Below, piece after piece: positions 40,053 to 51,598 of a DNA stretch of 64,000 bases. This DNA is from Epiperipatus broadwayi (taxonomy: Eukaryota; Onychophora; Udeonychophora; Euonychophora; Peripatidae): assembly GCA_028023455.1 (NCBI GenBank), contig JAQFVV010013299.1, forward strand, positions 100,855 to 164,854. The letters run 5' to 3'. The notes beneath the pieces were generated by a model. That model was not told the DNA's origin and ran no database searches. It was given only the letters and a program-made list of their open reading frames with translations. The translations under genes were made by a program, and so were the position numbers. Each line of letters starts with the position of its first letter. Within the stretch, counting starts at the first letter, position 1.

Positions 40053-40867
40053 AATAATAGTTTGAAGATATTTTGTACAATTTGTAAAGTTTGTCTATTC
40101 TCGTTTAAGAAACATTGACAGTGAAGTTTTTACAAACACTGCTTTTTTTAAAATTTTACTTGCAAAAGGTATTTCACCATTATTCATTCCAGTGCTTATT
40201 CAATTCGATGAATCTCCCATTATAATTAATATGTGTGGAGTCACACCACAGTGCTTCCATTGCTTAAAAAGAATACATTTCATGAAAACATGCCCTGAAC
40301 ATTTATGGCATCAATGTGGTCTAATAAAAAAAAATTTCATAAATGTATAATGAAAGATTTTGTGCCTTCTTTATCATCCACAACTCTAGTTCCCCAGGAA
40401 ATATTGATAAATTTTGAAGGAAATTTATTCAGCAATCTGAATACAGTTTTGTCAAATACTAAATTAAAATACACTGAGCCTTTGAATGACACAGCTAACT
40501 CATTCAATTTTCAGTTGTTAAATCAAACTGAAGCCATTGCTGGAGAGAAGATAGCTGATTGTCCTGCTGAACTTCAGTCTGAATACAGCCTTATTGATTC
40601 TAATAAAGAATTTCAACCCCAAAATGCCATTCACTCTCTTCCCCCTCTCCGTAAGCATAAGAACAGAAACAGGAAAAATAAGTCACATCAATTAAACTCT
40701 TTCTCTTCTACAGAAAGTGTTGTTATAGATGATATCCTTAACCTTAATCACAATTCTTGTTTGAGTCATACTTGTGGGGCAAAAAAATTAAAATGCGAAA
40801 GCCCTAGTCTTTCAGAAACACTAATTGATCTAAGCATGACAGAAACCTCTTTGAAGACTATATCTAC
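40053..40867 (+). pseudogene. CCHC zinc-knuckle ORF, 5' part, split by element 2
   Basis: An open frame from about 40053 gives a hydrophobic segment followed by PQCFHCLKRIHFMKTC, a CX2CX4HX4C zinc knuckle at about 40247-40294, then a Trp/His/Cys segment. At the A-run near 40327-40335 the frame must shift to reach the longer ORF that begins at 40305, which has KKKFHKC and a Ser/Asn/Leu-rich tail. That ORF is cut at 40867 by element 2, and its last 63 listed codons are LTR sequence. It resembles CCHC-bearing ORF1 proteins of LINEs or ZCCHC3-like proteins. Its 3' part lies at 55553-55871 with AATAAA and an A-run, suggesting a retroposed copy. Confidence 0.6.
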
Positions 40868-43521
40868 TGAAGCAGTCGAATCTGAGTTCAATCCTAGCTT
40901 CATGACATCCAGCCATAAGCCCACTTCAAACCCTAGTACTAACCTTAAATTTCCAATGCAATGGGGCTTTATACGTTCAATCCACGCTAATTTCTATAAA
41001 GGAAACTTATTTTATAAATGCGTATTAAAATTAATTCTTTCAGATTTAAATTGATCAATTCTATTAATAAATTCATGATAAAATTATTCATGAATTTATA
41101 TATATTACAACTGCGTGGATTGTGCATACATATTTGTAAATATTTAAATATATATAATTGTTCGAAAGTTTCATTGCATCGGGACTATTTGTTTTTTACT
41201 TTTAAATAACTTGTTAAAGTTTTAATGATTAAAAGCTACATTCTTTCGATAAGCTTTCAGATTTTCCCTTTCCAAAAACAACAGTTAAAGTTTTATTGAT
41301 TAGAAAAAGATAAGGATTTCCTAATTAAAATCATTTTCTGATTTTAAGAATTCATTTTCTAATTAGAAAATGAATTCAAGTTAATGAGTTTGAAAGCCTT
41401 ATTGAAGGAATGTATCTAAAAACAACCAGTAAATCTAAAAACATTGATAATGAAAGAAGCGCTAGCCTGAAGGCATCAGAGGACAGTATATATAGCTCTG
41501 AAAAGTTTGGAGAGAAAAGAAGAAGCCATCTTTGTTGCAGAAAAGTGCTATGTGCTATTCAAAATCATGAATTCAAAAATTGTTCCTATCATGATAAGGG
41601 GCTAAACATCAGGAATTTGGCTATTGTTCCTGAAGTCCCCTAAAAATCTTCAATGGAGCTGCTAAATTCTTTCCAGACCAATCATGCTGCTAAAATCATG
41701 AAAATTCATTAATATACTGTTCAAGTAATCGACCGAATGCATGCCTACATTTTTACCAACCCGGACGTGTAAACTAAGGGAACCAGCCCCGGAAGAAATG
41801 GGTAATATATTTCCATAATGAACCTTAAACCTTCTGGCCAGTTTCCGAACTTTATTTTACACTTCCCTTAAGAGCTCTTTTCATTCTATAAATGTAGTAC
41901 TCTGTGAAACCCTTTTTATTTATGCTATTTTTAAATTTATATAAATTCTCTCAATCTCTAGTCTTTAAACTTTCTCTTTTCTTACTTGGCGGTTCATTTA
42001 CTATATTATATATATATATATTTATCGTGTGATTTATTAATGTCATTTATTTTTAATTATATGCCAATAATCTTTCGACTCGATGATCTCCTTTGTTTCC
42101 TTTGCCTTGTGCAAATAATAATATATTAATTCTAATAGTAATTCTCACCCATTAGAACTAGATTTACCGTTCTATCAATTATCGAGTCGAAAGAAATTAT
42201 TAAATGTGTGTTATTTTTATAATTGGCTAATAATAAATTATTAGCTCCATTTTTAATCTATGCCCCAGCTATTTTTGTATTCACCAATATGTATTTATTC
42301 ATATATAATCTTAAAATGTTTTTATTGCAAAAGGGTCGATAAAGGATCAAATATATTCTAATTCAACTTTGTTATTTAAGATTCAAGAAGGGCACGATGA
42401 TTGGGGCATAATTAATATGATTTACAAATACTTTAAAATAGTTTTCATTAAAAGCTTGTTTGACTTTAATTAATTGATCAAGTCATTATGTAGAGCATTC
42501 TATATGGGTTTTAGTATTCAAATGATGACTATCAAGTCATCATCTTCGAACGTTGCTGACGTAGGGCAATCTTCCGCTCCGTTAGGCTGGTCGGTGATAA
42601 TATTTCTGTTATTTTAAATTATCGAGGAAGAAAGCACTTCCTCTCCTGTTCACATTAGTCAAAGGGCATAAGACTTGTCAGATGCAAGCCGCCCTAGGAC
42701 TTCGATCATTGACTAGCTATTGTCTTTCAATTTCACTTTATAGCTCATAATTCGTCAGCACCATTACCTCTCTGTTCCAGTAAAGCCCACTCTGATGCTC
42801 GTAATTCGTGATGAAGTGATTTCAATTAAAGTCAAACAAATTATCAGATATATTTAATTAAATAAGTTTTCCAATAAAGATTAAAGTTATGCCCTAAAAT
42901 ACATATCTTGCTCTTCATGAAGGGATTTGCGAATGTGAAAATAAATCTCACATTCTGTCGTAATAAAATTAGAGTAATAATTTCCTTTACTAATGAATAC
43001 CTTTATCTGCCTTTATTTTCTTGTTGGGGGCATAGACAGATAGACTTTCAAATATTGCATAATATTTATTGGCATATAATAAGGACCGCCACTTTTATTA
43101 TTATTATTATTATTATTATAAATTCTGTTAAAGGCTAGAGGTGATTAATATAATCATAATTTACAATTCAAACAAAACAAATTATGATTATTAAATATTT
43201 TCTAAACACACTTGGTTTCTTAGTTCTATATCTTTTATTCAATAATTATTTTAAATGTTAATGCTCGCTGTCTGTGTTGGCAACCCAAACATATACATAT
43301 GATTCGATTTAAAATCCTTTTTAGTCAGTTTATTATCAGATATTAATGTCAGTTCAGGGGTCTCTGATCCTCACCAACCGTTGAGCTAGTTTCTTGGTGC
43401 ATAGCACTGTGCCATTGATTTATGCTAATCTTGAGCTGGTGAGTTGGGTTTGAATTCAGTTTTGGTTCAACTGAGTTTGGATCTGACTTGCAGTGTTTTG
43501 GTGGGTTTTTCAACTGGTACA
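40868..43521 (+). repeat. 5' LTR of element 2
   Basis: This 2654-bp LTR is collinear with 47775-48999 plus 54098-55548 (2676 bp combined). It contains a perfect 30-bp palindrome (41348-41377), a short (TA)n tract near 42003-42021 (the site where element 3 inserted in the 3' copy), and an (ATT)n tract near 43099-43120. Short open frames here are not convincing genes. Confidence 0.9.
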
Positions 43522-43533
43522 TGGTTATGTTTT

Positions 43534-43551
43534 TAGTGCCCAACATGGGGT
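43534..43551 (+). other. degenerate primer binding site of element 2
   Basis: TAGTGCCCAACATGGGGT differs from the Lys-type TGGCGCCCAACGTGGGGC at four positions, all transitions. It begins 12 bases after the LTR end. Confidence 0.6.
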
Positions 43552-44290
43552 GCCAAAAACATAACCATATACCAGTTGAAAAGAAGCCAACACATCAACA
43601 AACCCAAACTCAAAGTCAGATTAGTATAAATCGATGGCACAGTGCTATGTGCCAACAAACTAGCTCAACGATTGGAGAGGACCAGAGACTCCTGAACTGA
43701 CATTAATATCTGATAATAAACTGACTAAAATAATTTTAAATCAAATCATATGTATATGTTCGGGTTGCCAACACAGGTAGCGAGTATTAACATTAAAATG
43801 ATTATAAAAGAATTAAGAACTAAGAAACCAAGTATGTTTAGAAAATATTTAATAATAATAATAATTTGTTTTGTTTGAATTTTAAATAAAAATTAAATTA
43901 ATTAATTCTAGTCCTTAAACAAAGTTTATAATTATAAACAAGACTTTTATTTGTTGATATCATTTTTAATCTTGCTAGCATGAAAGCGTGTCAACCATTT
44001 AAGCATTTTTTCCAACTGCATCTGGCTGCTTGGTGTACACATAAGGTCTTCATCTGCTTTGAGGTTACTCTAGAAATTATTGTCATTAAAGCATATTGTC
44101 GCACTGCATCAGACCACTTGACTTATAATTCCCAGTTTGAAAGTCTTCACCTGCTTTGAGGCTACTAAGAATACAACATTAAATCTATGTGCTAGCAAGC
44201 AATACTTTGAAATTTAAAACTTTTAACACGATATCATATTGGATATTTTTAATTATAAGACTATGATAAACTAATTAATTTTGACACAGG
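43552..44290 (-). repeat. inverted fragment of an element-2-type LTR end
   Basis: Read on the minus strand, 43905 back to 43552 matches the last ~390 bases of the 5' LTR and its spacer, so that with 43140-43551 it forms a palindrome of about 770 bp centred on the primer site. Preceding it (43930-44180 on the minus strand) is a ~250-bp block absent from the other LTRs but present in forward orientation at 45885-46125. The piece therefore seems to be the end of a variant LTR in reverse orientation. Confidence 0.75.
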
Positions 44291-44294
44291 AAAA

Positions 44295-46135
44295 CATCTT
44301 TGTTGCAGAAAAGTGTCAGTAAACTATGTGCTATTCAACATCATGACAAAAATTGTTCCTATCATGGTAAGGAGCTAAATGTCAAGAATCTGGCTATTGT
44401 TCCTGAAGTCCCCTAAAAATCTCCAATGGAGCTGCTGAATCTTTTCCAGACCAATCATGCTGCTAAAATTGTGAAAATTCATTAAAATACTGTTCAAGTA
44501 ATCGACTAAATGCATGCCTACATTTTACCAACCTGGACATGTAAACTAAGAACCAGCCCCAGAAGAAATGGGTAATATGTTTCCATAATGAACCTTAAAC
44601 TTTCTGGCCAGTTTCAAACTTTACTTTACACTCCCTTTTAGAGCACTTTTATTCTTTAATGTAACAATCTTTATAAAACCTTTTATTCATGCTACTGTAA
44701 ATTTATATCATAGTTCTCTCAACCTCTAGTCTTTAAACTTCCTCTTTTCTTACTTGGCAGTTTATTTATTATATTATATATATATATATATATATATTTG
44801 TGTAATTTATTAATATTGTTATTTTAATTATATGCCAATAATCTTTCGACTCGATAAACTCCTTTGTTCTATTTGCCTTACGTAGAAAATATAATATTAA
44901 ATCTGATAATAATTCTCGCCCATTAGAACTAAATTTATACAGTTCTATGAATCATCGAGTTGAAAGAAATTATTAAATGTGTGTTATTTTTATAATTGGC
45001 TAATAATAAATTATTAGCTCCATTTCTAATCTATGCCACCGCTATTTTCTCATTTCACTAATATTTATTTATTCATGTATAATCTTAAAATGTTTTCATT
45101 GCAAAAGGGTCGATAAAGGAATCAAATATATTCTAATTCAAATTTCTGTTACTTGCTACTAAGATTCAGGAAGGGCACAATGATTGGGGCATAATTAATA
45201 TGATTTACAAATACTTTAAAATAGTTTTCGTTAAAAGCTCGTTTGACTTTAATTAATTGATCAAGTCATCATGTAGAGCATTCTATATGGGTTTTACTAT
45301 TCAAACGATGACTATCAAGTCATCATCTTCGAACGTTGCTGTTGTAGGGCAATCTTCTGCTCCCTTAGGCTGGTAGGTGATAATATTTCTGTTATTTTAA
45401 ATTATCGAAAAAGAAAGAACTTCCTCTTCTGTTCATATTAGTCAAAGGGCATAAGACTTGTCAGATGCAAGCTGCCATAGGACTTCGATCATCGACTAGC
45501 TATCGTCTTTCAATTTCACTTTCTAGCTCATAATTTATCAGCATCGTTGCCTCTCTGTTCCGGTAAAGCCCGCTCTGATGCTTGTAATTCGTGATGAAGT
45601 GATTTCAATTAAAGTCCAACAAATTCTCCATTATATCTCAAAATAAGTTTTCTAATAAAGATTAAAGTTATGCCCTAAAATACATATCTTGCTCTTCATG
45701 AATGGATTTGCGAATGTGAAAATAAATATGACATTCTTTTGTATAAAATTAGAGTAATAATTTCCTTTACTAATGAATACCTTTATCTGCCTTTTATTTC
45801 TTGTTGGGGGCATAGATATAGACTTTCAAATGTTGCATAATATTCATTGGCATATAATAAGGATTGCCACCCGTATTATAATTATGCTCCATATTCTTAG
45901 TAGCCTCAAAGCAGGTGAAGACCTTCAAACTGGGAATTATATGTGAAGTGGTCCAATGCAGAGTGACAATACGCTTTAATGACAATAATTTCTAGAGTAA
46001 CCTCAAAGCAGGTGAAGACCTTTTGTGTACACCAAGCAGCCAGATGCAGTTGGCAAAATGCTTAAATGGTTTACACGCTTTCATGCTAGCAAGATTAAAA
46101 ATGATATCAACAAATAAAAATTCTTGTGTAATTTT
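44295..46135 (+). repeat. forward LTR fragment of a variant element-2-type LTR
   Basis: 44295-45875 is collinear with 41525-43100 of the 5' LTR (head and tail missing) and is more diverged from it than the 3' LTR. It runs straight into the 250-bp variant block (45885-46125), which itself contains a near-duplicated segment CCTCAAAGCAGGTGAAGACC. Together with the inverted fragment to its left it accounts for one complete variant LTR cut in two and partly inverted. Confidence 0.75.
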
Positions 46136-46465
46136 AATTTTGACATTTTTTTTATGTGAAAGCCTCATGCTTAGTAAAAATGAAGTAGTGGACTCCTATA
46201 TTAAAACTCAGGTCAGGAACATGTCGGTTGTTATTAAATAATAAATACTTATCATCAATTAAATTGTTTTATCAAAAGTTAAGTCAATCATATGTGGTTT
46301 GGGGGTCAGTGGGTTATTTCACATGCCCTATTGATATCATTTTGCTCACTGGCGCCCATATAAATAAATTTTTCAGCAAATTTGATTGTCAGCACAGTAG
46401 TGGGTCAGTTGTCTAAATAATGAAAACCAAATGTGTCCAATGCAGAGAATTACTTGTAATACCTG

Positions 46466-46468
<3 letters not shown>

Positions 46469-46506
<38 letters not shown>
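46469..46506. repeat. (TA)n microsatellite
   Basis: A simple alternating TA tract lies in the internal region of element 2, just upstream of its coding part. Confidence 0.9.
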
Positions 46507-46511
<5 letters not shown>

Positions 46512-46554
46512 TTTGTATATCACTAATCATTTGTATAGTTTTCTTTTTTCAGAC

Positions 46555-46698
46555 ATGGAAGAACAGTTGAACAGAGGGAAAGTGAGTAATGTTTGTTTCT
46601 TATCTTTAATAGTTTTTCTAAATAAAATACATGTCTCATTGAAAGAATTAATAGAAAGAGCTAACCAAGAAAACGTAAGCAAACTAAAACTAAACTAA
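46555..46698 (+). CDS. possible first exon/leader peptide of element 2 protein
   Basis: ATG at 46555 begins MEEQLNRGK in the same frame as the main ORF at 46876. It is preceded by a pyrimidine tract ending in TTTTTTCAG, like a splice acceptor, and the codons run into AAAGTGAGT, like a splice donor. The reading then becomes A+T-rich and stops at 46698. A second short frame (46700-46813: DYIDWGNNMQQLMK...) lies between. This may be a small spliced exon or the decayed N-terminus of the Gag-type ORF. Confidence 0.3.
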   Translation: MEEQLNRGKVSNVCFLSLIVFLNKIHVSLKELIERANQENVSKLKLN

Positions 46699-46875
46699 AA
46701 AGGCAGATTACATAGATTGGGGAAATAATATGCAGCAGCTAATGAAGATAGGGACAATGGGATCAGTAGTCAGAGACCTAATTAAATGTACTGAAGAAAA
46801 AAATTATTATTTATGTATACAGAGAGTGCCATAAGTTTGATTCACATTGTTTATATTATTTACTTATTTTCAAAA

Positions 46876-47133
46876 ATGGAAAGAGACACTTTACATACGA
46901 TCCTCAGAGAAATGAGAGAAGACAGGAAGCTAATGATGATGATGGAAAGGATTTTAAGGCCTGAGGAAGAACGAGGCATCCAAAACAACTCAAACCCAGA
47001 GATTGTAAAGCATCAGCAAGAAATAAATCTTTATGAAGCCCCAAAAATCGATGATGAAGATGATCAGACCACACCAAAAGAAGTTGTGGATAGCAAAGAA
47101 GATGACAGTGGAGAAGATGAGTCAAATCAATAA
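46876..47133 (+). CDS. element 2 Gag-type protein, N-terminal part
   Basis: The ORF starts MERDTLHTILREMREDRK and includes a Met-rich helix. EMREDRK and the following Met-rich helix match the element 1 protein (QEMREDRKYWEEMM). An acidic stretch follows (IDDEDD, KEDDSGEDE). The frame is closed by TAA at 47131 and then reopens in the same frame, so this is one broken ORF. By its position after the LTR/primer region and the zinc-knuckle remnant downstream, it is Gag-type. It lacks most of the capsid core. Confidence 0.6.
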   Translation: MERDTLHTILREMREDRKLMMMMERILRPEEERGIQNNSNPEIVKHQQEINLYEAPKIDDEDDQTTPKEVVDSKEDDSGEDESNQ

Positions 47134-47481
47134 ACAGTTGAAGAAGCTGATATAAATACAGACAGGGAAAAAGAAGATGTTCAGACCACTAGTAAAATAA
47201 AACCAAAAGTAGAAATGGGACAGATAATGAATCCTCAACTTAATAAGAGGAATTCACAGATGCCATTTCCTGGGTCCATGATACAGACTCAAATTTTCAA
47301 AGAAGACCCAGGAGGGAACCCCCTCACTCATTTAGATAATGTTAAAGAATTTTTTTGTGCATTCAGTTGCAGAAAAGGCCATAAAATTACTGACTGCAAT
47401 AGACTATGGGAACTTGACACCAACCAGAAAAGACCAAGACTACGACCATTATCAAAGGTTAAAACCATATGTGCCACTTGA
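47134..47481 (+). pseudogene. element 2 Gag-type protein, C-terminal part with zinc-knuckle remnant
   Basis: This is in frame with the preceding ORF after its TAA. The segment GNPLTHLDNVKEFF resembles the start of the Gag core in element 3 (ESPMEHLNSRQGYF), but the WW-containing core is missing. The text jumps directly to CRKGHKITDC (47356-47397), a CCHC knuckle without a proper first Cys pair, consistent with an internal deletion. A frameshift near 47430 leaves the tail in another frame, where RLKPYVPLDPGK matches the element 1 C-terminus. The protein is inactive as it stands. Confidence 0.65.
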
Positions 47482-47774
47482 TCCAGGAAAACAATAAGAC
47501 AACCATTAAATGAATGACAGATATATATACAGATGACCGACTGACACAACAATAGGGAAAATGAGACTTGATTAATGGACCTAATTATAAGCTAGATAAT
47601 AAAAAAATGATCACAATGAGACATGTATAATTTTACAGTTTGTACAGATGATATTATTCACACTCATGCTGTTCTCCCAGAATCTACCAACTAGTCGAGT
47701 ACACTTATGCGACTATATCATGTATAAGTAAAGAGATTTTTTTTTTATTGTTTTTTTTTTGAAGTAAAATGAAA
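47482..47774. other. element 2 3' internal region and purine tract
   Basis: Non-coding sequence ends in a T-rich block and a weak purine tract (GAAGTAAAATGAAA, 47761-47774) abutting the 3' LTR, arranged as in element 1. Confidence 0.55.
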
Positions 47775-48915
47775 TGAAGCAGTCAGATCTGAGTTTTATC
47801 CTAGCTTCATGACATCTAGCCATAAGCCCACTTCAAACCCTAGTATTAACCTTAAATTTCCGATGCAATGGGGCTTTATACATTCAATCCACGCTAATTT
47901 CCATAAAGGAAACTTATTTTATAAATGCGTATTAAAATTAATTCTTTCAGATTTAAATTGATCAATTCTATTAGTAAATTCATGATAAAATTATTCATGA
48001 ATTTATATATATTACAACGGCGTGGATTGTGCGTACATATTTGTAAATATTTAAATATATATAATTGTCCGAAAGTTTCATTGCATTGGGACTATTTGTT
48101 TTTTTACTTTTAAATAATTTGTTAAAGTTTTAATGATTAAAAGCTACATTCTTTCGATAAGCTTTCAGATTTTCCCTTTTCAAAAACAACAGTTAAAGTT
48201 TTATTAATTAGAAAAAGATAAGGATTTCCTAATTAAAATCATTTTCTGATTTTAAGAATTTATTTTCTAATTAGAAAATGAATTCAAGTTAATGAGTTTA
48301 AAAGCCTTATCGAAGGAATGTATCTAAAAACAACTAGTAAATCTAAAAACATTGATAATGAAAAAAGCATTAGCCTGAAGGCATCAGAGGACAGTATATA
48401 TAGCTCTGAAAAGTTTGGAGAGAAAAGAAGAAGCCATCTTTATTGCAGAAAAGTGCCAGTAAACTACGTGCTATTCAAAATCATGAACTCAAAATTTGTT
48501 CCTATCATGATAAGGGGCTAAACGTCAGGAATCTGGCTATTGTTCCTGAAGTCCCCTAAAAATCTTCAATGGAACTGCTAAATTCTTTCCAGACCAATCA
48601 TGCTGCTAAAATTGTGAAAATTCATTAATATACTGTTCAAGTAATCGACCGAATGCATGCCTAGGTTTTTACCAACCCAGACATGTAAACTAAGGGAACC
48701 AGCCCCGGAAGAAATGGGTAATATATTTCCATAATGAACCTTAAACCTTCTGGCCAGTTTCCGAACTTTATTTTACACTACCCTTAAGAGCTGTTTTCAT
48801 TCTATAAATGTAGTACTCTGTGAAACCCTTTTTATTTATGCTATTTTTAAATTTATATAAATTCTCTCAATCTCTAGTCTTTAAACTTTCTCTTTCTTAC
48901 TTGGCAGTTCATTTA

Positions 48916-48955
<40 letters not shown>

Positions 48956-48999
48956 ATATATATACTATATAATATTGTGTATCATATATATATAAATAT
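47775..48999 (+). repeat. 3' LTR of element 2, left part (interrupted)
   Basis: This matches 40868-42015 of the 5' LTR and then runs into an expanded (TA)n tract (48920-48952) and A+T-rich DNA, ending with ATAT at 48996-48999 where element 3 begins. Confidence 0.88.
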
Positions 49000-50481
49000 T
49001 GTAGCCGATCTTTAGTTTATTGTATATGGTACAAATTACTATTTAATAAATGTGTAGTCATTTAAATTTTTAAAAAAAGAGAGAACCCGATCTTTAATTT
49101 TTTTTTTTTTTAATATAATGTTGGTTTAAGAAAACATACAGTGAAAGTTTAATTTTTTTTTTTAATATAAGTTAACTAAAATAAATTCAATGTTGGAAAG
49201 TGCATACTGAATAATTGATTGAAATAGTGAAAGAAAATTCCAAAGGTAAAAGATTGCTATCAGAAAGTCCTACTGTCTGATAGTAATTAAAAATGGCAGA
49301 AATTCTTAATGAGAAAACAGACTTTGTAATAAAAAAAAGGAGAATAATGTAGAAGTTTATAAAATAGAACAAAATGTAAAAAGGAATATGTGCAGAACTT
49401 TTAAAAAGAATCTGGGAATATAAAAGGAGCTGACAGATTTGAAAAGTGTCTTTTGTCTTGTTGTTCCAGAGAGTGTTGAGCAATTTGAAGTGCCTTGTAT
49501 TTTTTTTATACAAAAAAAATATTAATAAAATGTGTCCACTTAGATACAAACTGAAATTGCTCGCCATGAGTGAGTAGAACTCTATTGTTTGCTGACACTT
49601 TCTTTTGAGAAAAGTCACCTAGATCGTCATCTGACTCTACCTAAATTTGATCAGAGATTTGGAAGAAGTGAAACTAAAAAAAACAACTACTGTGGACTAC
49701 CGACTGAGTGAATTGGATGTCAGAAAATCAATGACCTATTTAAATATCAACTTGCCGGTAAGTTAATGGCCATAACTTTTACATAAAGTTTTATGAATAG
49801 AGAGTTGAATGAAATGTTGTCCCATAATTTTTTTGGATCGAAAGGTTTGCGAACTGAGAAGTGAACTAAACTGTTACCATGGAAAAATAAGCCACCAACT
49901 AGTGATTACTTCAATATTTGAATCAAATTAATAAATTGATATGCACAATACTTTCCAATATTATAATTTTGTTTTAATCTTAAATATTAAATGTTTGATG
50001 GGCTAGAATAAATCTTTACTATTAGCTTAACTTTCATTGTACATGTATAAAATTAGGTGTTATGATATTTAAGTTTTATATTTAGTTATTTAAATTCAAA
50101 TTAGTATATTAATTACCTTTTCTAAATAGATTTATTTTTTTTAATTAAGTCAAAGGGGAATATCTTCTACTTAATGGGAATTTTAATCCAGATCATATAA
50201 TTATTACTTTACGAGTTATACTATGTTCGATGCAGGCTCAGTGGGTCTAATGGCTCTGGCACCCTCATGTAGAAATTATAAACTGATCCAGCTCACAATT
50301 GTACACGGTAATAATTCTAAGCCAAGCTGATCAGGAAAGGTAGTTATGTTTTTAGAATAATAATGAAATGTTCTTCCTTTTTTTAAATAAAATAAATGAA
50401 CATTTTATTTCTTTTACATAACTTGATCAACTCGCACATTTATAATGCGTATAGAGGCCTAGAAATATGGAAAACATTACA
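49000..50481 (+). repeat. 5' LTR of element 3
   Basis: This LTR is collinear with 52623-54093, differing by a few percent. The exact left end is inferred from TGTA(G)CC in both copies and the ATAT duplication; identity is strong only from about 49021. A minus-strand open frame at 49187-49618 is not convincing as a gene. Confidence 0.85.
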
Positions 50482-50482
50482 A

Positions 50483-50500
50483 TGGCTTGCCCAACTCAGG
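50483..50500 (+). other. putative primer binding site of element 3
   Basis: TGGCTTGCCCAACTCAGG begins one base after the LTR end, and its TGG would pair with a tRNA CCA end. The tRNA was not identified. It is clearly different from the Lys-type sites of elements 1 and 2. Confidence 0.5.
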
Positions 50501-50902
50501 CTGACAAAAGAAAAAAAAACATGACCTGAGAAAATTTAAAAATGGCATAAAATTGAGAATTTAATGTCCGTAGCCGGAAAATAAATATGACCACAAATAG
50601 TGCGCAAGTCTAAAAAGTTATTGCGTATGATTACAAAAGTTTTTTTTAAGAATATAAGATTTGAAATAAGACTATATTGAAATAAAATAATAGTTTATAA
50701 ATTAAATAATAAATGAAACCGATCAAAGGTTAGCAATGACAGTAAAGGTAGAGAGGGATGGGAGATTATAGGGTGATAAAAGAGAGGGGTGTCGGTGAAC
50801 GATTTTATTAGCGAAGCAAAATAAAATATTGAATTTATATCGTAACAATTGATAAAGTTAAGATTTTGTTTACTATAGCAAAAATAAGCAACACGGCCAT
50901 AT

Positions 50903-51598
50903 ATGAAATTGAGAAGTAGTAAAAATATACAAAATATGGCAGAAGGCAAGAAAGAATTAAAAGAGGGCATGGAACCCTTAATAAGAAAACTATTATATGA
51001 ATGCATGATGGAATTCAAAGAAGATATAAAAAAAGAAATGGCAGAGATGGTCAGAGAATTGAAAGAAGAAATAAGGGTAGAGATTAAAGAAATGAAAGAA
51101 GAGTTAATAAGGGTAGTAGATGAGAAAATAGCTAAAGGGTCACAAAGCGCAGAAGTGATAGAATTGAGATCCGATAAACAAGAAAGCCAAGAGATAAAAT
51201 TCATAGAAAATAGAGAAAACATGCCGAGTGCAGTAAACCCCTTTTTGAAATCAAAAATTTTTTATGGACAAGATGGAGAATCACCCATGGAACACCTAAA
51301 TAGCCGGCAGGGGTACTTTGCTATAAACCCCATGTTGAAGGATGTTAAGCTAATGATGTCAGTTAATCATTTACAAGGGACGGCGCAAGCTTGGTGGGAA
51401 TCCTTGTTTAAGAAACTGAAGAACTTTACGCAGTATGGTCAAATATTACTCAAATGTTATTGGAACAACGACCACCAAGAGAGAATTAAGAATAAAGTGG
51501 CACAAGAGAAATGCAGAGAAGGGCATTATGTACCATTTTTTTGGAAACAAGTAGCACAACTACAAGTGCTGACAGAGTGCAAATTGACAGAGAAGTAG
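50903..51598 (+). CDS. element 3 Gag protein, N-terminal and core part
   Basis: This is a Ty3/gypsy-type Gag, the structural protein that packages element RNA. Residues ~15-80 form a highly charged coiled coil (KEEIRVEIKEMKEEL). From ~120 comes the Retrotrans_gag core: FYGQDGESPMEHLNSRQGYF, then LQGTAQAWWESL with the typical A..WW at ~160-165, then EKCREGHYVPFFWKQVAQLQ at ~202-221, matching the 'Y...F..Q...L' end of the domain. The frame stops at TAG (51596-51598) and continues open in the same frame to 52018. A second start at codon 12 (MAEGKKE) is possible. The lack of pol downstream makes the element dependent on a helper. Confidence 0.85.
   Translation: MKLRSSKNIQNMAEGKKELKEGMEPLIRKLLYECMMEFKEDIKKEMAEMVRELKEEIRVEIKEMKEELIRVVDEKIAKGSQSAEVIELRSDKQESQEIKFIENRENMPSAVNPFLKSKIFYGQDGESPMEHLNSRQGYFAINPMLKDVKLMMSVNHLQGTAQAWWESLFKKLKNFTQYGQILLKCYWNNDHQERIKNKVAQEKCREGHYVPFFWKQVAQLQVLTECKLTEK

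Noticed and set aside
46350-46358. TGGCGCCCA, as in a Lys-type primer site
   Set aside because: Only nine bases match, it is not next to an LTR end, and the next bases diverge completely.
50695-51222. 175-codon minus-strand frame opposite element 3 Gag
   Set aside because: It is an antisense shadow of the Lys/Glu-rich coiled coil (Ser/Phe/Leu-rich in reverse).
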